A stretch of DNA of 64,000 nt from Pseudomonas tolaasii NCPPB 2192 (GCF_002813445.1 NZ_PHHD01000001.1:5332001-5396000); one strand, 5' to 3'; positions 18,320-26,119 are shown, counted from the first letter of the stretch. Notes: generated from the letters alone by a model not told the origin. Numbers and translations: made by a program.

Positions 18320-19801
18320 ATGAAACTGAATAAACAGAACCTCACTCAGTTGGCGCCGGAAGTCAAAATCCCGGCCTACGCCATTGCCGATACCCGCCAG
18401 GGCATCGCCCATATCGGCGTCGGCGGTTTCCACCGCGCGCACCAGGCGTATTACACCGATGCGCTGATGAATACCGGCGAGGGCCTGGACTGGAGCATTT
18501 GCGGCGTGGGCCTGCGCGCCGAGGACCGCAAGGCCCGCGACGACCTGGCCGGCCAGGACTACCTGTTCACCCTGTATGAACTGGGCGACACCGACGACAC
18601 CGAAGTGCGCGTGATCGGCTCGATCAGCGACATGCTGCTGGCCGAAGACAGCGCCCAGGCGCTGATCGACAAGCTGGCCAGCCCCGAGATCCGCATCGTC
18701 TCGCTGACCATCACCGAAGGCGGCTACTGCATCGACGACAGCAACGGCGAGTTCATGGCCCACCTGCCGCAGATCCAGCACGACCTGGCCAACCCCGGCG
18801 CGCCGAAAACCGTGTTCGGTTTCATCTGCGCCGCGCTGACCCGACGCCGCGCCGCCGGCACTCCGGTGTTTACCGTGATGTCCTGCGATAACCTGCCGCA
18901 CAACGGCGCGGTCACCCGCAAGGCGCTGCTGGCGTTCGCCGCGCTGCACAATGCCGACCTGGCTGACTGGATCGCCGCCAACGTGAGCTTTCCGAATGCC
19001 ATGGTCGACCGCATCACCCCCATGACCAGCACCGCCCACCGCCTGCAATTGCACGACGAGCATGGTGTCGACGATGCCTGGCCGGTGGTGTGCGAACCCT
19101 TTGTGCAATGGGTGCTGGAAGACAAATTCGTCAACGGCCGCCCGGCCTGGGAAAAGGTCGGCGTGCAGTTCACCAACGACGTGACGCCTTATGAAGAGAT
19201 GAAAATCGGCTTGCTCAATGGCAGCCACCTGGCCCTCACTTACCTGGGTTTTCTCAAGGGCTACCGGTTCGTGCACGACACCATGAACGACCCGGTATTC
19301 GTGGCTTACATGCGCGCTTACATGGACCTGGACGTCACGCCCAACTTGGCGCCCGTGCCTGGCATCGACCTGACCGACTACAAGCAGACCCTGGTGGACC
19401 GCTTCTCCAACCAGGCGATTGCCGACCAGCTGGAACGCGTGTGTTCCGATGGTTCGTCGAAGTTTCCCAAGTTCACCGTGCCGACCATCAACCGCCTGAT
19501 TGCCGACGGGCGCGAGACCGAGCGTGCCGCCCTGGTGGTGGCCGCGTGGGCCCTGTATTTGAAGGGCGTGGACGAGAATGGCGTGAGCTACAAGATCCCG
19601 GACCCGCGTGCCGAATTTTGCCATGGACTGGTGAGCGACGACGCACTGATCAGCCAACGCCTGCTGGGGGTGGAGGAGATTTTCGGGACGGCTATTCCCA
19701 ATTCGCCAGAGTTTGTGGCAGCGTTTGAGCGGTGTTTTGTGAGTTTGCGTGACAAGGGTGTTACCGAAACCCTGCAAAATCTCCTGAAGGATCCGGCTTA
19801 A
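18320..19801 (+). CDS. mtlD: MtlD, mannitol 2-dehydrogenase
   Basis: 493 residues, start MKLNKQNLTQLAPEV with GAGAG upstream. It is a polyol-specific long-chain dehydrogenase that oxidises D-mannitol to fructose (also D-arabitol to xylulose and glucitol to fructose) with NAD. The N-terminal nucleotide-binding domain opens with HIGVGGFHRAHQAYY. The catalytic set Lys295-Asn300-His303 lies in MKIGLLNGSHLALTYLG and falls exactly at the numbering known for the structurally solved P. fluorescens enzyme. In the operon it sits between the importer and the two sugar kinases, so it converts imported polyols into fructose or xylulose for MtlZ and MtlY. Confidence 0.96.
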   Translation: MKLNKQNLTQLAPEVKIPAYAIADTRQGIAHIGVGGFHRAHQAYYTDALMNTGEGLDWSICGVGLRAEDRKARDDLAGQDYLFTLYELGDTDDTEVRVIGSISDMLLAEDSAQALIDKLASPEIRIVSLTITEGGYCIDDSNGEFMAHLPQIQHDLANPGAPKTVFGFICAALTRRRAAGTPVFTVMSCDNLPHNGAVTRKALLAFAALHNADLADWIAANVSFPNAMVDRITPMTSTAHRLQLHDEHGVDDAWPVVCEPFVQWVLEDKFVNGRPAWEKVGVQFTNDVTPYEEMKIGLLNGSHLALTYLGFLKGYRFVHDTMNDPVFVAYMRAYMDLDVTPNLAPVPGIDLTDYKQTLVDRFSNQAIADQLERVCSDGSSKFPKFTVPTINRLIADGRETERAALVVAAWALYLKGVDENGVSYKIPDPRAEFCHGLVSDDALISQRLLGVEEIFGTAIPNSPEFVAAFERCFVSLRDKGVTETLQNLLKDPA

Positions 19802-19883
19802 ATACTTGGGAAGTGCTCACACAAGCCTTCCCACATCGACCGTATGAGCTATCCATAAAAACAATACTGCTGAGCAAATACTC

Positions 19884-21365
19884 ATGACCCGGCAAAACCT
19901 GTTTCTCGGCATCGACTGCGGCACCCAGGGCACCAAGGCCATCGTTCTCGATGCCGCGAGCGGCAAGGTGCTGGGCCTGGGCGCAGCGGCACACACACTG
20001 ATCAGTGGCGCCAATGGCCGCCGCGAACAACACACCCAGGAATGGCTGGACGCCTTCACCGAAGCCACCCATCGCGCCTTGCAACAGGCCGGGGTGGACG
20101 GCCAGGACATCCTCGGCATCGGCGTATCCGGCCAGCAACACGGCCTGGTGCTATTGGACGAGCAAGGTGAAGTGCTGCGCCCGGCCAAGCTGTGGTGCGA
20201 CACCGAAACCGCGCCGGAAAACGACCGCCTGCTGACGTATCTGGGCGGCGAACAGGCCTCGCTGGAACGCCTCGGCGTCGCGATTGCGCCGGGCTACACC
20301 GTGTCGAAGCTGTTGTGGACCCGCGAACAGCACCCGGACGTGTTCGCGCGCATCGCCCATATCCTGCTGCCCCACGATTATCTGAATTACTGGCTCACCG
20401 GCCGCGCTGTCGCGGAATACGGCGACGCCTCCGGCACCGGTTATTTCAACGTACGCACCCGTGAATGGGACGTGGAACTGCTCAAGCACATCGACCCCAG
20501 CGGGCGCCTCCAAGCCGCGTTGCCGCCACTGGTCGAGGCCGACCGAACCGTCGGCACGATTCTGCCGGCCATTGCCGAACGGCTGGGCATCAACCCGAAT
20601 GCGGTGGTGTCCAGCGGCGGTGGCGACAACATGATGGGCGCCATCGGCACCGGTAATATCGCCCCCGGCGTGATCACCATGAGCCTCGGCTCATCGGGCA
20701 CCGTGTATGCGTTTGCCGACCAACCGAACGTGAGCCCGCAGGCTTCGGTGGCGACGTTCTGCTCCTCCAGCGGCGGCTGGCTGCCGTTGATCTGCACCAT
20801 GAACCTGACCAACGCCACCGGGGTGATCCGCGAGTTGTTCGACCTCGACCTGACGGCGTTCAACGCGCTGGTCGCCGAAGCCCCGATTGGCGCCGACGGC
20901 GTGAGCATGCTGCCGTTCCTCAATGGTGAGCGCGTGCCCGCCCTGCCCCATGCCACCGGCAGCCTGCACGGGCTGACCATGACCAACCTGACCCGCGCCA
21001 ACCTGTGTCGCGCTGTGGTCGAAGGCACCACCTTCGGGCTGCGTTACGGCCTGGACCTGCTGCGCCAGACCGGCCTGCAAAGCCTGCGTATCCGCCTGAT
21101 CGGCGGCGGTTCGAAAAGCCCGGTGTGGCGGCAGATGGTCGCCGATATCATGAACACCGAGGTGGTCTGCACCGAACAAAGCGAAGCGGCGGCACTCGGT
21201 GCGGCGATCCAGGCGGCGTGGAGCCAGTCCGGCGAGCCCCTGGCCAGCCTTTGCGATAAATGTGTGAGCGTCGACCCCGCCAGCCGTACGCTGCCGGTGG
21301 CCGCGCATGTGAGCGCCTATCAACAGGCCTATGAGCGCTATCAACAACTCGTGGCAACCCTTTAA
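19884..21365 (+). CDS. mtlY: MtlY, xylulokinase
   Basis: 493 residues, FGGY carbohydrate-kinase family. N-terminal ATPase-fold phosphate-1 motif LFLGIDCGTQGTKAIVLD; GVSGQQHGLVLLD with the catalytic region; WCDTETAPEN; and the C-terminal signature LIGGGSKSPVWRQMVADIMN followed by SEAAALGAAIQAA. It phosphorylates D-xylulose made from arabitol by MtlD, feeding the pentose phosphate pathway. It lies 82 bases after mtlD, the longest gap in the distal operon, and 12 bases before mtlZ. Confidence 0.94.
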   Translation: MTRQNLFLGIDCGTQGTKAIVLDAASGKVLGLGAAAHTLISGANGRREQHTQEWLDAFTEATHRALQQAGVDGQDILGIGVSGQQHGLVLLDEQGEVLRPAKLWCDTETAPENDRLLTYLGGEQASLERLGVAIAPGYTVSKLLWTREQHPDVFARIAHILLPHDYLNYWLTGRAVAEYGDASGTGYFNVRTREWDVELLKHIDPSGRLQAALPPLVEADRTVGTILPAIAERLGINPNAVVSSGGGDNMMGAIGTGNIAPGVITMSLGSSGTVYAFADQPNVSPQASVATFCSSSGGWLPLICTMNLTNATGVIRELFDLDLTAFNALVAEAPIGADGVSMLPFLNGERVPALPHATGSLHGLTMTNLTRANLCRAVVEGTTFGLRYGLDLLRQTGLQSLRIRLIGGGSKSPVWRQMVADIMNTEVVCTEQSEAAALGAAIQAAWSQSGEPLASLCDKCVSVDPASRTLPVAAHVSAYQQAYERYQQLVATL

Positions 21366-21377
21366 GAGCGAACGACT

Positions 21378-22316
21378 ATGTATCTGGTGTGTGGCGAAGC
21401 GCTGTTCGATTTTTTCAGCGAAGAAGAGGCCGGCGGGCAGGCTTCGAAGGTTAATTACAAGGCGATTGCCGGCGGTTCGCCGTTCAACGTCGCGGTCGGT
21501 TTGCGCCGGTTGGGCATTGAGTCCGCGTTGTTCGGCGGGCTGTCTACCGATTTCCTCGGGCGCCGCTTGTTGCAGGTGCTCAAGGACGAAGGCGTAAGTG
21601 AGCAGTTTCTGGTGGAGTTCGCCGCGCCAACTACCCTGGCCATGGTTGCCGTGGGCGCCAATGGCTCGCCGCAATACAGCTTCCGTGGCGAAGGCTGCGC
21701 CGACCGCCAGTTGGACGCCGCGCACCTGCCCGCTCTGGGCAAAGACATTCGCGGCCTGCATATCGGCTCTTTTTCACTGGTGGTGCAGCCGATTGGCGAC
21801 ACGCTGCTGAGCCTGGTCAAGCGTGAAAGCGGCAAGCGCCTGATCAGCCTCGACCCCAACGTGCGCCTCAACCCGCAGCCGGATATTCAGCTGTGGCGTG
21901 ATCGCATCGCCGAGCTGGTCAAGCACGCCGACCTGATCAAGGTCAGCGATGAAGACCTGCACCTGCTCTACCCCAACCAGTCACCGCAAAGCGTGCTGCA
22001 AGGTTGGCTGCAGCACCGTTGCCAGTTGGTGTTCCTCACCCGTGGCGGCGACGGCGCCACCGTGTTCAGCCGTCAGCATGGCACCTGGTCCGCGCCTGCG
22101 GTGAAGGTGGTGATGGCCGACACCGTAGGTGCTGGCGATACCTTCCAGGCGGCGTTGATTGCCTGGCTGACCGAGCATGAACTGGACTCGGTGGCAGGCC
22201 TGCAAAAGCTTACCCGCGAGCAAATCGACGCCATGCTCGGCTTCGCCATTCGCGCCGCAGCGCTGACCTGCAGCAAGACGGGACCGGACCTGCCTTACCG
22301 CGAGCAGTTAGACTGA
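21378..22316 (+). CDS. mtlZ: MtlZ, fructokinase (PfkB family)
   Basis: 312 residues. The N-terminal ribokinase-fold motif is YKAIAGGSPFNVAVGLRRLG and the C-terminal PfkB signature is DTVGAGDTFQAALIAWL, whose Asp is the catalytic base. It phosphorylates fructose produced from mannitol or glucitol by MtlD. It is the last gene of the mtl operon, 12 bases after mtlY. No strong terminator was found immediately downstream. Confidence 0.93.
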   Translation: MYLVCGEALFDFFSEEEAGGQASKVNYKAIAGGSPFNVAVGLRRLGIESALFGGLSTDFLGRRLLQVLKDEGVSEQFLVEFAAPTTLAMVAVGANGSPQYSFRGEGCADRQLDAAHLPALGKDIRGLHIGSFSLVVQPIGDTLLSLVKRESGKRLISLDPNVRLNPQPDIQLWRDRIAELVKHADLIKVSDEDLHLLYPNQSPQSVLQGWLQHRCQLVFLTRGGDGATVFSRQHGTWSAPAVKVVMADTVGAGDTFQAALIAWLTEHELDSVAGLQKLTREQIDAMLGFAIRAAALTCSKTGPDLPYREQLD

Positions 22317-22353
22317 ACAGGCGTTCATGAAGGTTTTGTCAGTTAGGCCAAAA

Positions 22354-22370
22354 TTAATCAACGGTTAATC
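22354..22370 (+). promoter_or_regulatory. TTAATC direct repeat upstream of the DUF2790 gene
   Basis: TTAATC-AACGG-TTAATC, an exact hexamer repeat with 11-base period, 45-60 bases before the DUF2790 start. This layout is typical of OmpR-family response-regulator sites (PmrA/CopR-like). The regulator is unknown. Confidence 0.35.
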
Positions 22371-22414
22371 CCGCAAGTCGAGTGTGAAGTTCTACTCACT
22401 TGCGGAGAACCAAC

Positions 22415-22684
22415 ATGAAACTGCGTACCTTGATGCTCGGCGGCGCGCTGGCGCTGACAACCCTGTCAGGGCTGGCCCAGGCCGACACAACACAGCCTGC
22501 CACTCAACCTGTGCCTTATCAGTACGGCATGCCCTTGAACATCGACAAGGTCCTTGCCATGAACGAAACCCAAACCAATGACTGCAAGGTCATCAACGCG
22601 GACATCAAGTTCATCGACAAGACCGGCAAAGTTGAAGACGTGGGTTATCGGAAAATGTCCGAAGCCTGTGACTTCCAGAACTGA
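22415..22684 (+). CDS. Secreted DUF2790 protein
   Basis: 89 residues: MKLRTLMLGGALALTTLSGLAQA is a Sec signal peptide cleaved near AQA|DT, leaving a ~66-residue periplasmic protein. Mature features are a PYQYGMPLNIDKVL segment and two cysteines (NDCKVINADIKFID, SEACDF) that could form a disulfide. This is the Pseudomonas-specific DUF2790 family of unknown function, which often sits near metal or stress regulators. CGGAG lies 7 bases before the ATG. An OmpR-type direct repeat sits in the upstream gap. Confidence 0.82.
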   Translation: MKLRTLMLGGALALTTLSGLAQADTTQPATQPVPYQYGMPLNIDKVLAMNETQTNDCKVINADIKFIDKTGKVEDVGYRKMSEACDFQN

Positions 22685-22703
22685 GTCGTTGAAACAGACA
22701 CGG

Positions 22704-22739
22704 CAAGCCCGCGTATAAACGAGTAGTCTTGCGGGCTTG
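22704..22739 (+). terminator. Hairpin after DUF2790 gene (weak terminator candidate)
   Basis: CAAGCCCGC (22704-22712) and GCGGGCTTG (22731-22739) form a perfect 9-bp stem with an 18-base loop, 19 bases past the stop. There is no T-run, so termination is uncertain. Confidence 0.4.
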
Positions 22740-22762
22740 TCAAACGGCTGAAAGGATTCGCC

Positions 22763-23161
22763 ATGCTGCTGAGTTTTCGCCCCCTCGCCCTGTTTACCGC
22801 CCTGCTCTGCTTTGCCCTGGCGCTGATCTGGGGGTTACGCCCCGACCTGCTGCTGTGGCTGTGGAGTGTCGAATATGCCGGCGCAACCGGGCTGGTCTGC
22901 CGCCGCAACGCTGCGCTGTTTCTGGCCTTGGGCATCATGTTCTACCGCGCCCGCCATGCGCCGCCCAATGAAACGCGCCGCGCCCTGACCACCGGTTTCG
23001 CAACCGGCTGCCTGGTGCTGGCAGTGTTGGGGTTTGGGGAATGGATCGATGGCAACGCGGGGCCGGGCATCCTGCTGGCGGTGGCAACAGAAACCGTATT
23101 GGGCCTGGCGTTTATCCAGGCCCACAGGTCGTCGGTGGTTCAACCTCAAACATCGGCCTAG
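22763..23161 (+). CDS. Small four-helix membrane protein, function unknown
   Basis: 132 residues with about four hydrophobic segments: LALFTALLCFALALIWGL, a GLVCRRNAALFLALGIMFY segment, TGFATGCLVLAVLGFGEW and GPGILLAVATETVLGLAFI. GAAAGGA lies 6 bases before the ATG at 22763. It resembles small Pseudomonas inner-membrane proteins without a named function. Its stop overlaps by 4 bases the stop end of the convergent DUF1652 gene (23158-23161). Confidence 0.7.
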   Translation: MLLSFRPLALFTALLCFALALIWGLRPDLLLWLWSVEYAGATGLVCRRNAALFLALGIMFYRARHAPPNETRRALTTGFATGCLVLAVLGFGEWIDGNAGPGILLAVATETVLGLAFIQAHRSSVVQPQTSA

Positions 23162-23427
23162 TAATAGGCGCGCCCGCCCGCTCGTTGCAGAACAGGTGAA
23201 TGGGTATGCTTGAGGTCTTCGCGCAACCCGGTAATGAGGTTGCAAATGGCTCGACTGCTGTCGAGTTTATCGGCGTTGATGCCTTTGACTTCCAGATCCA
23301 CCCGGTCACGGTCGCGGTCGTCATAGACCTTGATCGTCAACGAGGCATCTTCGGCTTTGGTGCATTCGCACCGTTTGGGCAGGAAACTTCCTTCAATAAT
23401 GCTGCGAAGCTCTAATTCCGAAAGCAT
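23158..23427 (-). CDS. DUF1652 family protein
   Basis: 89 residues from MLSELELRSIIEGSFLPKRCECT. The opening LSELELRSIIE.SFLP and a C-terminal ICNLITGLREDL are characteristic of the DUF1652 family, small proteins restricted mostly to pseudomonads with no known function. A strong AAGGAGAGG ends 6 bases before the ATG at 23427; an in-frame TTG two codons upstream would be too close to it. It converges with the small membrane protein gene, overlapping it by 4 bases. Probably cytoplasmic. Confidence 0.8.
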   Translation of the reverse strand: MLSELELRSIIEGSFLPKRCECTKAEDASLTIKVYDDRDRDRVDLEVKGINADKLDSSRAICNLITGLREDLKHTHSPVLQRAGGRAYY

Positions 23428-23673
23428 GGTCAACCTCTCCTTTTATGAGACTGCCAACAGATTTTTATATGTCCGGCAGACACGCGTGCCTGCCACGTCT
23501 TGCCGACCCTGGCAGACGCTTTCATTCACCAGCCTACTCGGCAAACTCCACTCTCGTTGTAACCATTCCTCATAAGCACTGAGCGCGTTTATATAACTTC
23601 AACGCCGGCTGGTTTACGTCCTATAAATCTTCGTCGAAAAGTCGCGATTAAACGGTTAACCCGGGCGTACGTG

Positions 23674-24696
23674 TTAGACGGCAACTTGCGCGGCAACTCT
23701 TTCAGCAACATGTCGCAAACTATCGAAGTTGATGTTGGCGCCTGAATTGATCGCTACCAGCGTTTGCTGTTGCACCCCCGTCAGAGCCACGTATTTGCGA
23801 ATGCCGGCCACGGCCAATGCGCCGGAAGGTTCGGTGATGGACCGTGTATCGTCGTAAATCAGCTTCATGGCGCTGCACAGCTCGTCGTTGCTGACGGTGA
23901 TCACTTCATCGACCCATTGCTGGCAGATCTGGAAACCATAGGCGCCGATCTGCGCCACCGCCGTGCCGTCAGCAAACCCGTCGACACTCGGCAACACCAC
24001 GCGCTCGCCCGCACGCAAGGCCGCCAGCAGGCAACTGGAGCCTTCGGGCTCCACACCGATGATGCGCACGTCGGGGCGCAGGTATTTGACGTACGCGGCG
24101 ATGCCCGCGATCAGGCCACCGCCGCCCACCGGCACGAAGATCGCGTCCAGCCGGCCTTGTTGTTGGCGCAGCACCTCCATCGCCACCGTGCCCTGGCCGG
24201 CGATCACATCGGGGTCGTCAAATGGCGAGACAAAAGTGCTGCCCGTGGTATGCGCCAATTGCAGCGCGTGGGCCAGGGCAAACGGGAAACTGTCACCGTG
24301 CAGCACCGCCTCGGCGCCTCGCGAACGCACGCCCAACACCTTCAGCTCCGGCGCGCTGCAGGGCATGACGATGCGCGCCTGTATCCCCAGTTCCCGTGCC
24401 GCCAGCGCCACGCCCTGGGCATGGTTGCCCGCCGACGCCGTGACCACACCACGCGCCTTTTGCTCGGCCGTGAGCTGCACCAGCTTGTTGTAGGCGCCGC
24501 GGATCTTGAAGGAAAACGTCGGTTGCAGGTCTTCGCGCTTGAGCAGCACCTGATTGCCCAGCATCGCCGACAAGGCCGGGGCCGCCTGCAACGGCGTGCG
24601 CACCGCCAGGTCATACACCGGCGCGGCGAGGATCTTTTTCACATAGTGTTCAAGCAGCCCGGCATCGGCGGCAGGGGGAACGGGGCAGGTGTTCAT
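23674..24696 (-). CDS. Threonine dehydratase, short form without ACT domains
   Basis: 340 residues, fold-type II PLP enzyme. The PLP lysine is Lys64 in FSFKIRGAYNKL; the phosphate loop is VPVGGGGLIAG; SAGNHAQGVALAA and an SGAN-type NSGANINF end complete the set. It deaminates threonine (or serine) to 2-oxobutyrate, the first step of isoleucine synthesis, or serves threonine breakdown. It lacks the C-terminal regulatory domains of the ~510-residue IlvA, so it should escape classic isoleucine feedback. AGGAG precedes the ATG by 7 bases. Upstream is an apparent Ile/Thr attenuator (24736-24848), which points to a biosynthetic role despite the short form. Confidence 0.85.
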   Translation of the reverse strand: MNTCPVPPAADAGLLEHYVKKILAAPVYDLAVRTPLQAAPALSAMLGNQVLLKREDLQPTFSFKIRGAYNKLVQLTAEQKARGVVTASAGNHAQGVALAARELGIQARIVMPCSAPELKVLGVRSRGAEAVLHGDSFPFALAHALQLAHTTGSTFVSPFDDPDVIAGQGTVAMEVLRQQQGRLDAIFVPVGGGGLIAGIAAYVKYLRPDVRIIGVEPEGSSCLLAALRAGERVVLPSVDGFADGTAVAQIGAYGFQICQQWVDEVITVSNDELCSAMKLIYDDTRSITEPSGALAVAGIRKYVALTGVQQQTLVAINSGANINFDSLRHVAERVAAQVAV

Positions 24697-24735
24697 CGGT
24701 GTCTCCTGGCATTGTTAAAAAAGGCCTGAGACGGA

Positions 24736-24762
24736 TAAACAAAACCCGCCTCAAGGGCGGGT
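24736..24762 (-). terminator. Attenuator terminator upstream of threonine dehydratase
   Basis: On the minus strand ACCCGCC-CTTGA-GGCGGGT (24762-24744) is followed by TTTTGTTT. It lies about 40 bases before the gene start, that is in the leader, not after a gene, so it must be read through or avoided for expression. Confidence 0.8.
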
Positions 24763-24779
24763 CTGGGTGCAGCCGAGTG

Positions 24780-24848
24780 CTATCCCGCCAAATGAGGAAT
24801 GGCGGTAATAATCATGCTCGGCTGGCAGTGCGAAGTCAGAAATGTCAT
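24780..24848 (-). CDS. Putative leader peptide of the threonine dehydratase gene
   Basis: A 22-codon frame starting ATG at 24848 and ending TAG at 24780. Its centre reads Ser-Met-Ile-Ile-Thr-Ala-Ile, so three of five consecutive codons are isoleucine and one is threonine, the product and substrate-linked amino acids of the downstream enzyme's pathway. It ends beside segment 2 of the attenuator, as leader peptides do. No ribosome-binding site precedes it; a candidate -10 only 7 bases upstream would give a leaderless message. An alternative start is the internal ATG of the Met-Ile-Ile run. Confidence 0.55.
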   Translation of the reverse strand: MTFLTSHCQPSMIITAIPHLAG

Positions 24849-24855
24849 GCAACGA

Positions 24856-24884
24856 AATTAACCGGCGCTTGCCGGGCAAGTCAA
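24856..24884 (-). promoter_or_regulatory. Candidate sigma-70 promoter for the threonine dehydratase leader
   Basis: Minus strand: TTGACT (24884-24879), 17-base spacer, TTAATT (24861-24856). The -35 is 5 of 6; the -10 is weak. The expected start point falls at or beside the leader ATG at 24848. Confidence 0.45.
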
Positions 24885-24923
24885 TGGCCAACCGCCATTT
24901 AGCGGATGGGGGCTTACCATAAG

Positions 24924-24949
24924 TATACGAAACATATACGATTCGTATA
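24924..24949. promoter_or_regulatory. Palindromic operator upstream of parD-like/map genes
   Basis: TATACGAA (24924-24931) and TTCGTATA (24942-24949) form a perfect 8-bp inverted repeat with a 10-base spacer, and the spacer holds a third ATATACGA copy. It sits 23 bases before the antitoxin-like start, the usual place for an autorepressor site, and also upstream of the divergent attenuator. Confidence 0.6.
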
Positions 24950-24971
24950 TTCCTTCAACACAGTGACTGTC

Positions 24972-25172
24972 ATGGGCATCGTCAAAATCACCGACCAATT
25001 GCACGAACAACTCCGCCTGGCCAGCGCCGCCATGGACCGCTCCATCAACGCCCAGGCCGAATTCTGGATCAAAATCGGCCTGCTGGCCGAGCTCAACCCC
25101 CACCTGCCCTACAACGACCTGATCAACAAACTGTTGCTGGACAAACCCGACCTGGTCCGAGGGCGCGGCTGA
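24972..25172 (+). CDS. ParD-like antitoxin family protein
   Basis: 66 residues starting MGIVKITDQLHEQLRLASAAMDRSINAQAEFW. The N-terminal IVKI strand plus two helices is the ribbon-helix-helix DNA-binding plan of ParD-like antitoxins (ParD_like family). The tail LPYNDLINKLLLDKP is the partner-binding part in such proteins. No classic ParE or RelE toxin follows; instead the stop (TGA) overlaps the ATG of a methionine aminopeptidase gene by one base, so the two are tightly coupled. The perfect palindrome just upstream is a probable self-operator. The ATG at 24972 is chosen for fold completeness; no strong ribosome-binding site is seen. Confidence 0.72.
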   Translation: MGIVKITDQLHEQLRLASAAMDRSINAQAEFWIKIGLLAELNPHLPYNDLINKLLLDKPDLVRGRG

Positions 25173-25927
25173 TGATCAAGACCCCCGCACAGCTTGCCGT
25201 GATGCGTGAATCCGGGCGCCTGCTGGCCCAGGTGTTCACCATGCTCGACGGCTTTGTCGCCGCCGGCCGCTCCACCCTGGAGCTCGACAGTGCCGTCGAG
25301 ACCTTTATCCGCCATGAGCTGAAAGCCCGCCCGGCGAGCCTGGGGCAGTACGACTACCCCTTCTGCATCAACACGTCTCTCAACGAAGTGGTGTGCCATG
25401 GCATGCCCAGCGCCAAGGACATCCTCAAGGATGGCGACATCATCAACATCGACATCACCCTGGAAAAAGGCGGTTTCATCGCCGACTCCAGCAAGATGTA
25501 CATGATCGGCAACGTGGCGCCCAAGGCGCAGCGCCTGGTGGAAAAAACCTTCGAGGCGATGTGGGCCGGTATTCGCACGGTCCGGCCGGGTGCGCGACTG
25601 GGGGATATCGGGCATGCGATCCAGAGCCACGCGCAAACGAACGGCTACAGCGTGGTACGCGAATATTGCGGCCACGGCATCGGCCGCGAAATGCATGAGG
25701 AACCGCAAATTCTGCACTTCGGGCGACCCGGCACCGGGATGGAACTGCGCGAAGGCATGGTGTTTACGATTGAGCCGATGCTGAATCAGGGCAGCGCCAA
25801 AGTGCGCAACCTCAAGGATGGCTGGACGGTTGTAACCAGGGACAACAGCCTGTCGGCGCAGTGGGAACACACCGTGGCGGTGACCGCAGACGGCTTTGAA
25901 GTGCTGACCCTGCAACCGGTCGCCTGA
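25172..25927 (+). CDS. map: Type I methionine aminopeptidase (probable second copy)
   Basis: 251 residues, pita-bread metallopeptidase fold. The five metal ligands are present: Asp in DIINIDIT, Asp in GGFIADSS, His in CGHGIGREMHE, Glu in FTIEPML and Glu in SAQWEHTVAV. HYCGHG-type substrate His also remains. It removes initiator methionine from new proteins. The main Pseudomonas map is normally beside rpsB, so this copy, coupled to a ParD-like gene by TGATG overlap, is likely an accessory paralogue. GADSS in place of the usual GDTS before the second ligand is a small divergence. Whether the ParD-like protein controls only transcription or also binds the enzyme is unknown. Confidence 0.88.
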   Translation: MIKTPAQLAVMRESGRLLAQVFTMLDGFVAAGRSTLELDSAVETFIRHELKARPASLGQYDYPFCINTSLNEVVCHGMPSAKDILKDGDIINIDITLEKGGFIADSSKMYMIGNVAPKAQRLVEKTFEAMWAGIRTVRPGARLGDIGHAIQSHAQTNGYSVVREYCGHGIGREMHEEPQILHFGRPGTGMELREGMVFTIEPMLNQGSAKVRNLKDGWTVVTRDNSLSAQWEHTVAVTADGFEVLTLQPVA

Positions 25928-25986
25928 ACAACACATCTCCTCCAGCAGCTGGCATCCGGGTACATCAGGCAGATCCGGTTGATGCC

Positions 25987-26110
25987 ATCGCAGGCAAGCC
26001 AGCTCCCACAGAAACGCAGAGCCGAGCACCATCAAAATGTGGGAGCGGGCTTGCCCGCGATGGTAGTGGGTCAGTCAATATCTTCTTGGCTGCACCAGCC
26101 CGCTCCCACA
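25987..26110. repeat. REP cluster (three copies)
   Basis: ATCGCAGGCAAGCCAGCTCCCACA at 25987-26010 in one orientation, the reverse type TGTGGGAGCGGGCTTGCCCG from 26038, and a partial CAGCCCGCTCCCACA ending at 26110. It fills the convergent gap between map and the CorA-like gene. Confidence 0.88.
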
Positions 26111-26119
26111 GTTGGAACT

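Larger units (their letters stand above)
24736..24848 (-). promoter_or_regulatory. Transcription attenuator (1:2, 2:3, 3:4 alternative stems)
   Basis: Minus-strand segments: 1 = ACCGCC (24806-24801, inside the leader codons), 2 = GGCGGG (24789-24784), 3 = CCCGCC (24761-24756), 4 = GGCGGG (24749-24744 region, terminator arm). 1 can pair with 2, 2 with 3, 3 with 4. A second pair, CAGCCGAG (24824-24817) with CTCGGCTG (24777-24770), may strengthen the 2:3 or pause form. A ribosome stalled on the Ile-Ile-Thr codons would cover segment 1, free 2 to pair with 3 and block the terminator. Confidence 0.65.

Noticed and set aside
25172..25927. The methionine aminopeptidase gene considered as a true toxin
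   Set aside because: All metal ligands are those of a normal enzyme; only the gene arrangement is toxin-antitoxin-like, so it is reported as a paralogue with unusual coupling.
25987..26110. Repeated TGTGGGAGC/GGCAAGCC units considered as a CRISPR-like array
   Set aside because: Units are in alternating orientation, unevenly spaced and dispersed over the window (15.2, 26.0, 32.5, 38.2, 51.5, 60.0 kb); these are Pseudomonas REP elements, and no cas gene is present.
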